6,652 nucleotides of DNA from Planctomycetaceae bacterium (GTDB lineage: Bacteria; Planctomycetota; Planctomycetia; Planctomycetales; Planctomycetaceae): positions 1 to 6,652 of the forward strand of contig WFOZ01000985.1 in NCBI GenBank assembly GCA_015487825.1, in the 5' to 3' direction. Each line of letters begins with the position of its first letter. Positions within the stretch are counted from its first letter, which is position 1. This document shows positions 1-6,198 of the stretch, one piece after another. Below the pieces are notes generated by a model that did not search any database, had not been told where the DNA came from, and saw only the letters and a list, made by a program, of their open reading frames with translations. A program made the position numbers and the translations under genes.

Positions 1-1199
1 ATGGCGATATTTTTGTTACCGAACAGTTCAAAGAAACGGTCCAACGAGTGCATCATCGGCGAAATTTCAGAACCGGGAACTCCCTTCAATATCGCATTGA
101 CAACGGTATTGCCCGTGATCAAAAGCACGGGCAGCACAATCGGCATTAAAGACATAATAATTGTGGGAAGTTCGCTTTCATCACGTCTGGAAATTGTTTC
201 CAGATCGTCCAACGATAAATCAGGAGTTTCCCGCAAAGGCAGATCGACAAAGCGAGTTAACACAAGAGCATAAAAGAACCCAAAGACCGAACAGCCCAAG
301 CCAATCAATCCTCCCATCAGAATCATTATGCCAATATCAACGCCAAGCTCTTCAGCTGCAAACAATGGCCCGGGTGTGGGTGGCACGAGTGAATGAGCCA
401 TCGTTCCACCGATGACAATTGCCAAGACGTAAAACAGATAATCTTTCCCGGTCCGCATGCGAGCCGCCTTGCCCAGCGGGATCATTAAATAGAAAACGGT
501 ATCGAAAAAAACCGGTGTTGATAACGCAAAGCCACTTAAAACAAAGGAAACCGGTGCGTTCTTTTCGCCAATTAAACGTAGTGTCCAACGCACAATTTTA
601 TCAGCCGCCCCGCTGTCGAGAAGCATTTTACCGATGATCGCTGCAAGCGCAATCAGGATTCCGATTTTGACACACGTTCCCCCAAAACTGATCGCGACAC
701 GATTACCAACTGTCTGCCTGGAAGCTGCCCGGGAATTACTTCGAACTTCCGGCGATACAACATAAATCGATTTCCAATCGAGCTTTGTCAAATCCGAATT
801 CTTTCCGCCTGATTTCACTTCGAGCGATGCAACCGCGTATTGCTGATCGCCACTTTCTTCTTTCTTTTGGCTGATGAATTTTGTAATCGTCGTGGTGCCA
901 ATTTTTTCAACTTCGCCCGTTTTTTCATTTCGCGAAACCAGTTGAAACCGTCTTCCCGGTTCATTGGCCACGCCGGGAGAAAGTTCCAACAGTAAACTGT
1001 TAGCCTCAACCTTGAAAACCTGCACCCGGTTTTTTCCCAGGTCGTACCATTCAATTGTTGCCGTTGGGGTCAGCGCAGAAACAGTCAACGCAGCAATAAT
1101 AAGCGCCAGAAAAGCGTGAAGCCTCAGCCCGAGAATTCCCCCCACAACAATAACAAGACCAACAGCCACAATTGCCAGCGTTGCGGAGAGCGTCAACAT
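1..1199 (-). CDS. GntP-family (gluconate/organic acid) permease with a large soluble insertion, C-terminus beyond the window
   Basis: An open frame of 399 codons with no stop runs leftward from an ATG at 1199-1197 off the window edge. It resembles the GntP family of inner-membrane symporters for gluconate and related hydroxy acids. After two N-terminal hydrophobic segments (about residues 4-24 and 27-43) the family core resumes near residue 163 (TVGNRVAISFGGTCVK), then IIGKMLLDSGAADKI (188-202), and the family signature region HSLVPPTPGP (269-278), matching the HGFLPPHPGP-type motif of E. coli GntP. The end of the window corresponds to roughly two thirds of a normal GntP. Residues about 50-160 are hydrophilic and absent from E. 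coli GntP, where the corresponding loop is short. A good Shine-Dalgarno supports the start. It is the last gene of a leftward set of three, 247 bases after the LamG hydrolase gene. Family assignment is firm from motifs; the transported solute is unknown. Confidence 0.87.
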   Translation of the reverse strand, partial: MLTLSATLAIVAVGLVIVVGGILGLRLHAFLALIIAALTVSALTPTATIEWYDLGKNRVQVFKVEANSLLLELSPGVANEPGRRFQLVSRNEKTGEVEKIGTTTITKFISQKKEESGDQQYAVASLEVKSGGKNSDLTKLDWKSIYVVSPEVRSNSRAASRQTVGNRVAISFGGTCVKIGILIALAAIIGKMLLDSGAADKIVRWTLRLIGEKNAPVSFVLSGFALSTPVFFDTVFYLMIPLGKAARMRTGKDYLFYVLAIVIGGTMAHSLVPPTPGPLFAAEELGVDIGIMILMGGLIGLGCSVFGFFYALVLTRFVDLPLRETPDLSLDDLETISRRDESELPTIIMSLMPIVLPVLLITGNTVVNAILKGVPGSEISPMMHSLDRFFELFGNKNIA

Positions 1200-1206
1200 A
1201 ATTGTG

Positions 1207-1214
1207 CCTCACCT
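1207..1214 (-). promoter_or_regulatory. Ribosome binding site of the GntP-family gene
   Basis: On the minus strand AGGTGAGG lies 7 bases before the ATG at 1199. This is the strongest Shine-Dalgarno in the window and fixes the start of the permease. Confidence 0.7.
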
Positions 1215-1396
1215 GTTTTGTACTACTAAGGGTCAATTGTTTCGTGATTCAGAAATACTCTATAAAAACTTAGATGAGAATGAACCAGCCGTGATGGGAA
1301 TTATCAAACCAGGTATCAGAAGCCACGTTGAACCGATTTGTTGAAAACAATCGGGAAACGAACAGCGGTTGGTCAGGTTGAACCTCGTTACTTTTT

Positions 1397-1426
1397 CTCG
1401 TTCCCAAGGTCCACCTTGGGAACGAG
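1397..1426. repeat. Perfect palindrome with 14-bp arms, likely dispersed intergenic repeat
   Basis: CTCGTTCCCAAGGT (1397-1410) is followed after CC by its exact reverse complement (1413-1426). As RNA it would form a very stable hairpin of about 12 pairs with a short loop. It begins 21 bases after the stop codon of the LamG hydrolase gene in that gene's direction. No U-tract follows it: on the minus strand the next bases are AAAAAG, and on the plus strand TTGAACC. It is therefore not a standard intrinsic terminator, though it could block 3' exonucleases or stop a transcript in another way. Similar CGTTCCCAAG...CTTGGGAACG palindromes are, to my recollection, common as dispersed repeats between genes of many bacteria, so a REP-like element is the preferred reading. 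Confidence 0.75.
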
Positions 1427-1446
1427 TTGAACCGGGCACTGTCCAG

Positions 1447-3597
1447 TTAATCAATGCAGAGGCTTTCAATTTCTTCTTTTGATAACGCTCTGCGGTAGAT
1501 GGCGATTTCATCCAGACGGCCTTCCCAGTTGTTGCTGTTATCGCTGCGGCCTCCCAGGAACAGGCGGTCGAAATTAGTGGGAAAATTGGCGGCTGAAGTT
1601 GTTTCGATTTCAAGTTTGCCATTAAGATAAACGCGAACCGATTCGCCATCTCGCACCAAAATAACGTGCTGCCATTTCCAGCGGGGTATTTCTGTTTTTC
1701 CTGCGGAAACTGTTTTCATATCGTCACCATGCAGGAAGATCAGCTTGCCCGTGTTGCCGCTTGTTCCGCCGATGCCAAGGTGATCTGAGTAAGGACCTAG
1801 ACCGTAGTTGGTGCCACGCGAGAAAAACCAGCCGGAAACATCTCGCCCATCATTCGGCATCCCGTTCCACAACCACAACGAAACAGAATATTTATCTTCC
1901 AGATTGTCAACCCGTCCCCGCAATCGCTCCCCGACAAACATGACGGCTCGGTTTTTCTGGTCATCCTTACAGAAATATTCTGAACGTGGCCCCTCCAGAA
2001 AATAGGTAACTCTGCTTTCATAAACTGCATCCCGATGATTGCCGCTCGAATCGACTGCCCGTTGCCCGGAGAATTCATCAAGCCGCCACCACGCATCCGG
2101 TTTTGATTTCGCAATCGCGGTCGCTGCCGGCCCTTTGCTCAGCGTGACATCTTTTCGAGGTTTCCCCGCAACTTTTTCGAGTAGCTCGATACAAGCCTCT
2201 GCAATTTTCGGTTCCGCAGTTACTTCCAGACCGGCAGATCGTGCTGCCCAGGTGTTGTAGCCGCCGAACAGATGCTGTTCGGGGGGAGGAATGTACCCGT
2301 CTCCACCGTTTGCCAGTTCGATAACAATATTGTGATCAAGCGGACTGGCAGCTTTGATTTTCAATCCCGTGATCGCATAAGTTTCATTTGGCGTTGTTGC
2401 GATTCCGATGTTGCCAATGCGAATCCCCTGCATGACAATTTCCGTTTGTTGACGCTGGTGTAGAATAATCTGTTCGCGGGCATAAACTTCCTCGGATGTT
2501 GTGGGCAGACGGTCGACGACTGTTTCCATAATTTTCTTCGCCCATTGCAGTCGCTGCGCATCGGGCACTCGGTACTTCAATGTCATTCGACGTTCGCTCA
2601 TCGCCAAATCGGCATCTTCCTGATACTCAATATTTTCATACGTTTGCAGTGCAATGCCAAGTAGCCCATTTGCAAATTCCTGTATTGTCTGTTTTGGATT
2701 CCATTGGTCCGGCTTTGTATAATCGCGTCGCCAGATATCGCCACTGCACCCGTGTGACATGATCCCGACGAAGTTTTCATCCTTCGCAATTTTCTCTTTC
2801 AGCCCTTCACTGAACAGACCGAAGTAATCTGCGCTGATATCACGATCTCCAAAATAGTGCATCGAAAAATTGGCCAGAACGGCAATCGGTTGGCCATTTG
2901 TTGCCTGAATTGAAATGATAGAAAGATCGGGATCCTCGGGGCCGGATTCGCCCGTCACATTATCCCACACACTCCCGGAGTGCATGTTGGCTCTACCGGT
3001 GGGGTTACCGAATGGGTCGTTAATAATTTTCCCAGGACGTCTGATCCATCGACGCAGAGCTGTAAATTCTGCAGCGTCTGCTTTCCCGAAACCGATTTTT
3101 GCAGGTTGCAATTTCGTGAACGACAACTCAATAGCTTCCACAACTTTCTTTTTCAGAAACGGGACATAATTGGGGTCTGCATCTGTTCCCAGACAACTCA
3201 TACTAGCAGGAGCCGAGTGCGTGTGTGTTGCAGATATCAGAATATGAGTTGTCGGGATTCCCGTTTTCTTTGAAGCATTCTCTTTGACTTCATCGAGCAA
3301 CGGTCTGGGCATCATGCAACTATCAACAACCACAATCGCAATACGGGTTTTCCCATCGGAAAGGGCAATCGCCCGTGCATTAACCCGAGTGTTAATTTTG
3401 CTCAGGCTGCGGCTTCGCATTCCGCCATTCACAAACACAGGCAATTTTTCAGGCGTGACATCCACCACAGCCGCCCCGGCTTGAAATTCTGCCCGAACTG
3501 GTGCGACAAAAACGAGACTTCCTGCAAAAACGAGAATCAGAATCGTTTGAGACAGTAAACGAAAAAAGTTGCATTGATAATTATTATTCATCGTCAT
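1447..3597 (-). CDS. Secreted neutral/alkaline ceramidase-family metallohydrolase with C-terminal LamG domain
   Basis: The product is 716 residues from the ATG at 3597. A second ATG at 3591 is equally possible and has GGGA 8 bases upstream. Residues 1-36 form a signal peptide with a hydrophobic core (ILILVFAGSLVFVAP) and an A-x-A-like end at VRA. The ceramidase domain (about 37-480) shows SATHTHSAPA (His125, His127), SMHYFG (His247), TTPNE (Glu405) and GYIPPPEQ (Tyr435). These match the zinc ligands His, His, Glu and Tyr of neutral ceramidases, as established for the Pseudomonas and human enzymes. The NxGDVSPN-type motif that carries the nucleophilic Ser is instead CSGDIWRR (284-291), with Trp289 at the Ser position, so amide hydrolysis by the usual mechanism is unlikely. 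A LamG/concanavalin-A-like domain follows (about 500-716), from DAWWRLDEFSG through WQHVILVRDGESVRVYLNGK to GRLDEIAIYRRALSKEEI. The substrate is unknown. The gene lies between two permease genes on the same strand. Confidence 0.87.
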   Translation of the reverse strand: MTMNNNYQCNFFRLLSQTILILVFAGSLVFVAPVRAEFQAGAAVVDVTPEKLPVFVNGGMRSRSLSKINTRVNARAIALSDGKTRIAIVVVDSCMMPRPLLDEVKENASKKTGIPTTHILISATHTHSAPASMSCLGTDADPNYVPFLKKKVVEAIELSFTKLQPAKIGFGKADAAEFTALRRWIRRPGKIINDPFGNPTGRANMHSGSVWDNVTGESGPEDPDLSIISIQATNGQPIAVLANFSMHYFGDRDISADYFGLFSEGLKEKIAKDENFVGIMSHGCSGDIWRRDYTKPDQWNPKQTIQEFANGLLGIALQTYENIEYQEDADLAMSERRMTLKYRVPDAQRLQWAKKIMETVVDRLPTTSEEVYAREQIILHQRQQTEIVMQGIRIGNIGIATTPNETYAITGLKIKAASPLDHNIVIELANGGDGYIPPPEQHLFGGYNTWAARSAGLEVTAEPKIAEACIELLEKVAGKPRKDVTLSKGPAATAIAKSKPDAWWRLDEFSGQRAVDSSGNHRDAVYESRVTYFLEGPRSEYFCKDDQKNRAVMFVGERLRGRVDNLEDKYSVSLWLWNGMPNDGRDVSGWFFSRGTNYGLGPYSDHLGIGGTSGNTGKLIFLHGDDMKTVSAGKTEIPRWKWQHVILVRDGESVRVYLNGKLEIETTSAANFPTNFDRLFLGGRSDNSNNWEGRLDEIAIYRRALSKEEIESLCID

Positions 3598-3609
3598 ATT
3601 CCCATTAAA

Positions 3610-3696
3610 GAAAATACCCAGCGAATTGTCTCCAGCCACAGGGTCCGCTATGGACAACTTAAATTCCTGCTAATCGAGGCATCGCTGAATAGATAC
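3610..3696 (-). mobile_element. Eroded relative of the 74-bp GTAAC miniature element (boundaries tentative)
   Basis: Reading the minus strand from 3696, GTATCTATTCAGCGATG matches the left end of the element at 5980 at 15 of 17 bases. A second block, GCGGACCCTG (3648-3639), is identical to bases 5997-6006 of that element. The blocks have the same order and orientation, but are separated by 31 bases here and adjacent there. A possible right end, GCTGGGTATTTTC (3622-3610), matches 9 of 13 bases. No target duplication is preserved. The right end and hence the lower boundary are inference; the two shared blocks are seen directly. It fills most of the gap between the symporter and the LamG hydrolase gene and ends about 13 bases before the latter's first ATG. 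Confidence 0.5.
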
Positions 3697-3709
3697 AAAA
3701 CAAATCTCG

Positions 3710-5836
3710 TTACGCTCCAATTCCTGCCAGTAAAACTGCAACACCAATGACTGCAAAACAGATAATAAAACAGGTAATAAAACCGATGACATCCATCCGT
3801 GTCGGTTTCTGGAATTCCAGCGATGTGCCGGGGAACAGTTTCTTTGCTTCCATCGCTTCGGGATTATTCAGACTCTCTTCGAGAAAGACCAGATCCGCCT
3901 CACGATCTTTCAGAGCGGGAGTTTTCATTTTTGAATAATATCGATCCAATGCCTCTTTGCTGTTTGGTTTTGTCAGCAGACTGAAAAAGATCATCACCAG
4001 AAACGGCGTGATAATTTTAGGGGGCAGTTCCAGCGTTGCCATTGTTGCATTTGTTACTTTTGACAAATCAATGCCTGCCAGCTGATAGAACAGAAATTCC
4101 AGCCGGAAATTTCCATTGCCCTGCAATTCGACATCATCGGCATATTTCAGCACCAGTTGTGTAGTCTGCTCGTCGATCTGAGTCGGCTTTCCCACGGAAA
4201 CCGGTCTGATCTCTTTTTGAATCGGCGAAACACCTCCTGACCAGAAGACCGACTTTCCGCCGGAAATCGATTCGGTAGTGAAGGATTCTCCCACCTTTAG
4301 TGGTGTCGGCTTGGGTCCTTTGCCTTCTTTCCAGAGTGAAATTTGTGTTTCCCGCATCGCCACATCAGTCGGGGCTGCTTTTCGAGTTACTTTTGTCAGG
4401 ATAATCTGATTCGTCGTCAGAAAACTGGAATTTGTCGTCAATCCGGGAGCCACACGCGGGGCGGCAAACGGAATTACAAAGAACATCAATACACAGAACG
4501 AAACGGTAATCCAAGTGGCAGCCGTGGTTGCACGACGCCAGTACATTCCAATCCAGAACGGGGCAGCAAATAACACCGGAAAGACCCATGTCAATTCAAG
4601 TTGCTTGAGCATATTCATCATCAATAAAGAAATGACAATCGAACCACCCACAATAACCGTACCGGAAATCCGCCCGATGTTGATGTACTGTTTTTCGGTC
4701 GCATTGGCGTTGAAGTAAGGAGCATAAATATTTCGAACCACCAACGCAGAACCGACCACCATATAGGCATCGACACTACTCATTAAAGCAGCCAGCAGGC
4801 AGGCGAGCATTAATCCACGCAGGCCCGGCCCCAGCAATTCACGGGAGGCAACTCCCCAGGTTTTATCGGGGTCGTCCACCAGTTCAGGATGATCAGCAAA
4901 CAAAGCCAGCGCGATTAACGCCGTCAGCACCCAGCCAACGGTGCAGAATCGTTTCAGAAAATTACCGACGACCAGACCGATCCGCGCGCTGTTTTCATCC
5001 TTGGCAGAACCGCCACCGGTTGCGATGAAATGCGGCTGAACGACAATCCCGACCAGGTTGATCATCACCACCGCAATAATGCGATGTAGCGGAAATTCAC
5101 TGGTACTTGTCGAGCCAATGATATTGAAATGCTCTTTCGGTATTTGCTCGTGCATAATTTTGAAGCCGAGCCACCAGCTTGCACCTTCGGGGCCAAACTT
5201 GTCCACTAATGCCTGAAGCCCGAAAGGAATCAGAATCAACGAAAGCAGAATGATGCACAGTCCCTGAATCAAGTCGGTATAATAAGCCGCTTCCAGTCCA
5301 CCTGCCATTCCATAAATCAAAACAATCAATCCGATTAAAGGAACCAGCAGGTTTTCAATAGGCATTTCGTTCCCGAACAGAATGAAGGTATCGAAACCAA
5401 CCAGCGGAGCGGCGACTTTACCGATCGCAGAAAAAAACATCGATCCGTAAACCATGAAAAACAGAATGCCGAAAATCGCATAAGCAACACCAAGACGCTG
5501 CGATTCGTACCGTTCGACAAACCAGTCTCCTAAAGTCAGATGTCTCATCCTGCGATACCAGACACCTGTAATCCAGTAGAACGGCGTCACAAACAGCCAC
5601 AGCATTACCGACCACATCCCACTCATTCCGCTGGTGAACGTGGTTCGCGAAGCATTCACCGGATCGGATGAACCGGTTCCCGCCCCAAAAGCTGCGAAAG
5701 TCTGTAGCAGCTTTCCAAACGAACGCCCGCCCATAAAGTAATCTTCCTGCTTTTTGATGCGCATCGAAGTCATCACGCCGATGCCAATCAAGACCAGAAA
5801 GTAAACTGCAATCACTACATAATCGAGCGTAACCAT
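3710..5836 (-). CDS. Sodium:solute symporter (SSS) family transporter with periplasmic-side insertion
   Basis: This is an integral membrane protein of 708 residues expected to couple Na+ entry to uptake of a small solute. SSS features are YFMGGRSFG (33-41) after the first helix, GGLEAAYYTDLIQG (179-192), typical of the family's G-G-x-x-A-x-x-x-T-D-x-x-Q signature, and LMSSVDAYMVVGSALVVRNIY (351-371), where Ser353/Ser354 fall at the conserved sodium-site serines. About 14 hydrophobic segments are visible: twelve up to residue 458, then at about 607-622 and 682-706. Between segments 12 and 13 lies a hydrophilic stretch of about 140 residues (463-605), with a further soluble loop (623-680) before the last helix. 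If the N-terminus is outside, as in known SSS proteins, the long stretch is extracytoplasmic. Typical bacterial SSS proteins have about 500-600 residues. The start ATG has GGGAA 4 bases upstream. It is the first gene of the leftward set. Substrate unknown. Confidence 0.9.
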   Translation of the reverse strand: MVTLDYVVIAVYFLVLIGIGVMTSMRIKKQEDYFMGGRSFGKLLQTFAAFGAGTGSSDPVNASRTTFTSGMSGMWSVMLWLFVTPFYWITGVWYRRMRHLTLGDWFVERYESQRLGVAYAIFGILFFMVYGSMFFSAIGKVAAPLVGFDTFILFGNEMPIENLLVPLIGLIVLIYGMAGGLEAAYYTDLIQGLCIILLSLILIPFGLQALVDKFGPEGASWWLGFKIMHEQIPKEHFNIIGSTSTSEFPLHRIIAVVMINLVGIVVQPHFIATGGGSAKDENSARIGLVVGNFLKRFCTVGWVLTALIALALFADHPELVDDPDKTWGVASRELLGPGLRGLMLACLLAALMSSVDAYMVVGSALVVRNIYAPYFNANATEKQYINIGRISGTVIVGGSIVISLLMMNMLKQLELTWVFPVLFAAPFWIGMYWRRATTAATWITVSFCVLMFFVIPFAAPRVAPGLTTNSSFLTTNQIILTKVTRKAAPTDVAMRETQISLWKEGKGPKPTPLKVGESFTTESISGGKSVFWSGGVSPIQKEIRPVSVGKPTQIDEQTTQLVLKYADDVELQGNGNFRLEFLFYQLAGIDLSKVTNATMATLELPPKIITPFLVMIFFSLLTKPNSKEALDRYYSKMKTPALKDREADLVFLEESLNNPEAMEAKKLFPGTSLEFQKPTRMDVIGFITCFIICFAVIGVAVLLAGIGA

Positions 5837-5840
5837 GCTA

Positions 5841-5845
5841 TTCCC
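5841..5845 (-). promoter_or_regulatory. Weak ribosome binding site of the SSS transporter gene
   Basis: On the minus strand GGGAA lies 4 bases before the ATG at 5836. A similar ATGGGAAT context precedes the LamG hydrolase start near 3600. Confidence 0.4.
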
Positions 5846-5887
5846 ATCAACAGATGCCGAGTTATCAATGCAACAGAGTTGGTCGTT

Positions 5888-5893
5888 ATTGTA
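5888..5893 (-). promoter_or_regulatory. Possible -10 box for the leftward transporter gene
   Basis: TACAAT on the minus strand matches TATAAT at 5 of 6 bases and lies about 50 bases upstream of the SSS start codon. No convincing -35 element sits 16-18 bases upstream, where the sequence is T-rich. This is a weak candidate only. Confidence 0.25.
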
Positions 5894-5971
5894 ACAATCC
5901 TCAGCAGAAGAAAAACATTGAGCGAATTATCTATCAAAAAAATCCCCTGTTTTTTACGTACCGCAAGTCGC

Positions 5972-5979
5972 TCCGCTCT
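5972..5979 (+). repeat. Left target-site duplication of the miniature element
   Basis: TCCGCTCT lies immediately left of the element and is identical to 6054-6061 on its right. Including the preceding C the direct match is 9 bases, but that C coincides with the last base of the right terminal repeat, so 8 bp is the symmetric reading. Confidence 0.8.
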
Positions 5980-6053
5980 GTAACTATTCAGCGTTGGCGG
6001 ACCCTGCAAACAACCTTAATTTCTGCAATCACCAAACATTGCTGAATAGTTAC
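5980..6053. mobile_element. 74-bp MITE-like element with GTAA ends and 8-bp target duplication (IS66-type)
   Basis: The element starts GTAACTATTCAGC (5980-5992) and ends with the exact reverse complement, GCTGAATAGTTAC (6041-6053), a 13-bp perfect terminal inverted repeat. It is flanked on both sides by TCCGCTCT (5972-5979 and 6054-6061). Ends that begin GTAA and 8-bp target duplications are established hallmarks of the IS66 family. The interior, 48 bases, has no coding capacity, so the element must be non-autonomous and moved by a transposase encoded elsewhere. The perfect duplication suggests recent insertion, into the promoter region shared by two divergent genes. Assignment to IS66 rests only on the end bases and the duplication length. 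Confidence 0.82.
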
Positions 6054-6061
6054 TCCGCTCT
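6054..6061 (+). repeat. Right target-site duplication of the miniature element
   Basis: TCCGCTCT follows the right terminal repeat and is an exact copy of 5972-5979. Confidence 0.8.
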
Positions 6062-6198
6062 TAAAATACTTTCTTATTTCAGTCCTTTTTCGTTTACTGT
6101 TTCGAGAACGTAAATTGTGATACTCTCTACCTGAAGATGCCTGAAGCAGGATCATTTTCTTCTGAAGTTTCCCTCTATTACTTCGAAATACCATCAGC

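Larger units (their letters stand above)
5837..6198. other. Divergent intergenic region (362 bases) between the SSS transporter and receiver-like genes
   Basis: It separates the leftward transporter gene from the rightward receiver-like gene, so it must carry the promoters of both unless either is read from elsewhere. It holds the weak RBS and possible -10 box of the transporter (5841-5893), a 74-bp miniature element with its target duplication (5972-6061), and three CTGAAG copies (6131-6167). I see no credible protein gene, tRNA, riboswitch or terminator. Short open frames here have no start signal or family resemblance. Confidence 0.7.

Noticed and set aside
1391..1426. Palindrome read as an intrinsic terminator
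   Set aside because: The run of T's (1392-1396) lies before, not after, the hairpin on the plus strand, where no gene ends; on the minus strand the bases after the hairpin are A's.
1260..1649. Leftward open frame of 129 codons
   Set aside because: It overlaps the LamG coding region in another frame and the adjoining intergenic palindrome; its translation shows no domain and no start signal.
3568..3580. GTTGCATTGATAA shared with the minus strand at 5862-5874
   Set aside because: A single exact 13-mer match in opposite orientation is expected by chance at about this frequency in a window of this size, and one copy lies in the signal-peptide coding sequence.
3598..3657. N-terminal extension of the LamG hydrolase to a TTG start at 3657
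   Set aside because: It would place 20 residues in front of a well-formed signal peptide, has no Shine-Dalgarno, and overlaps the sequence shared with the miniature element. ATG at 3597 or 3591 is better.
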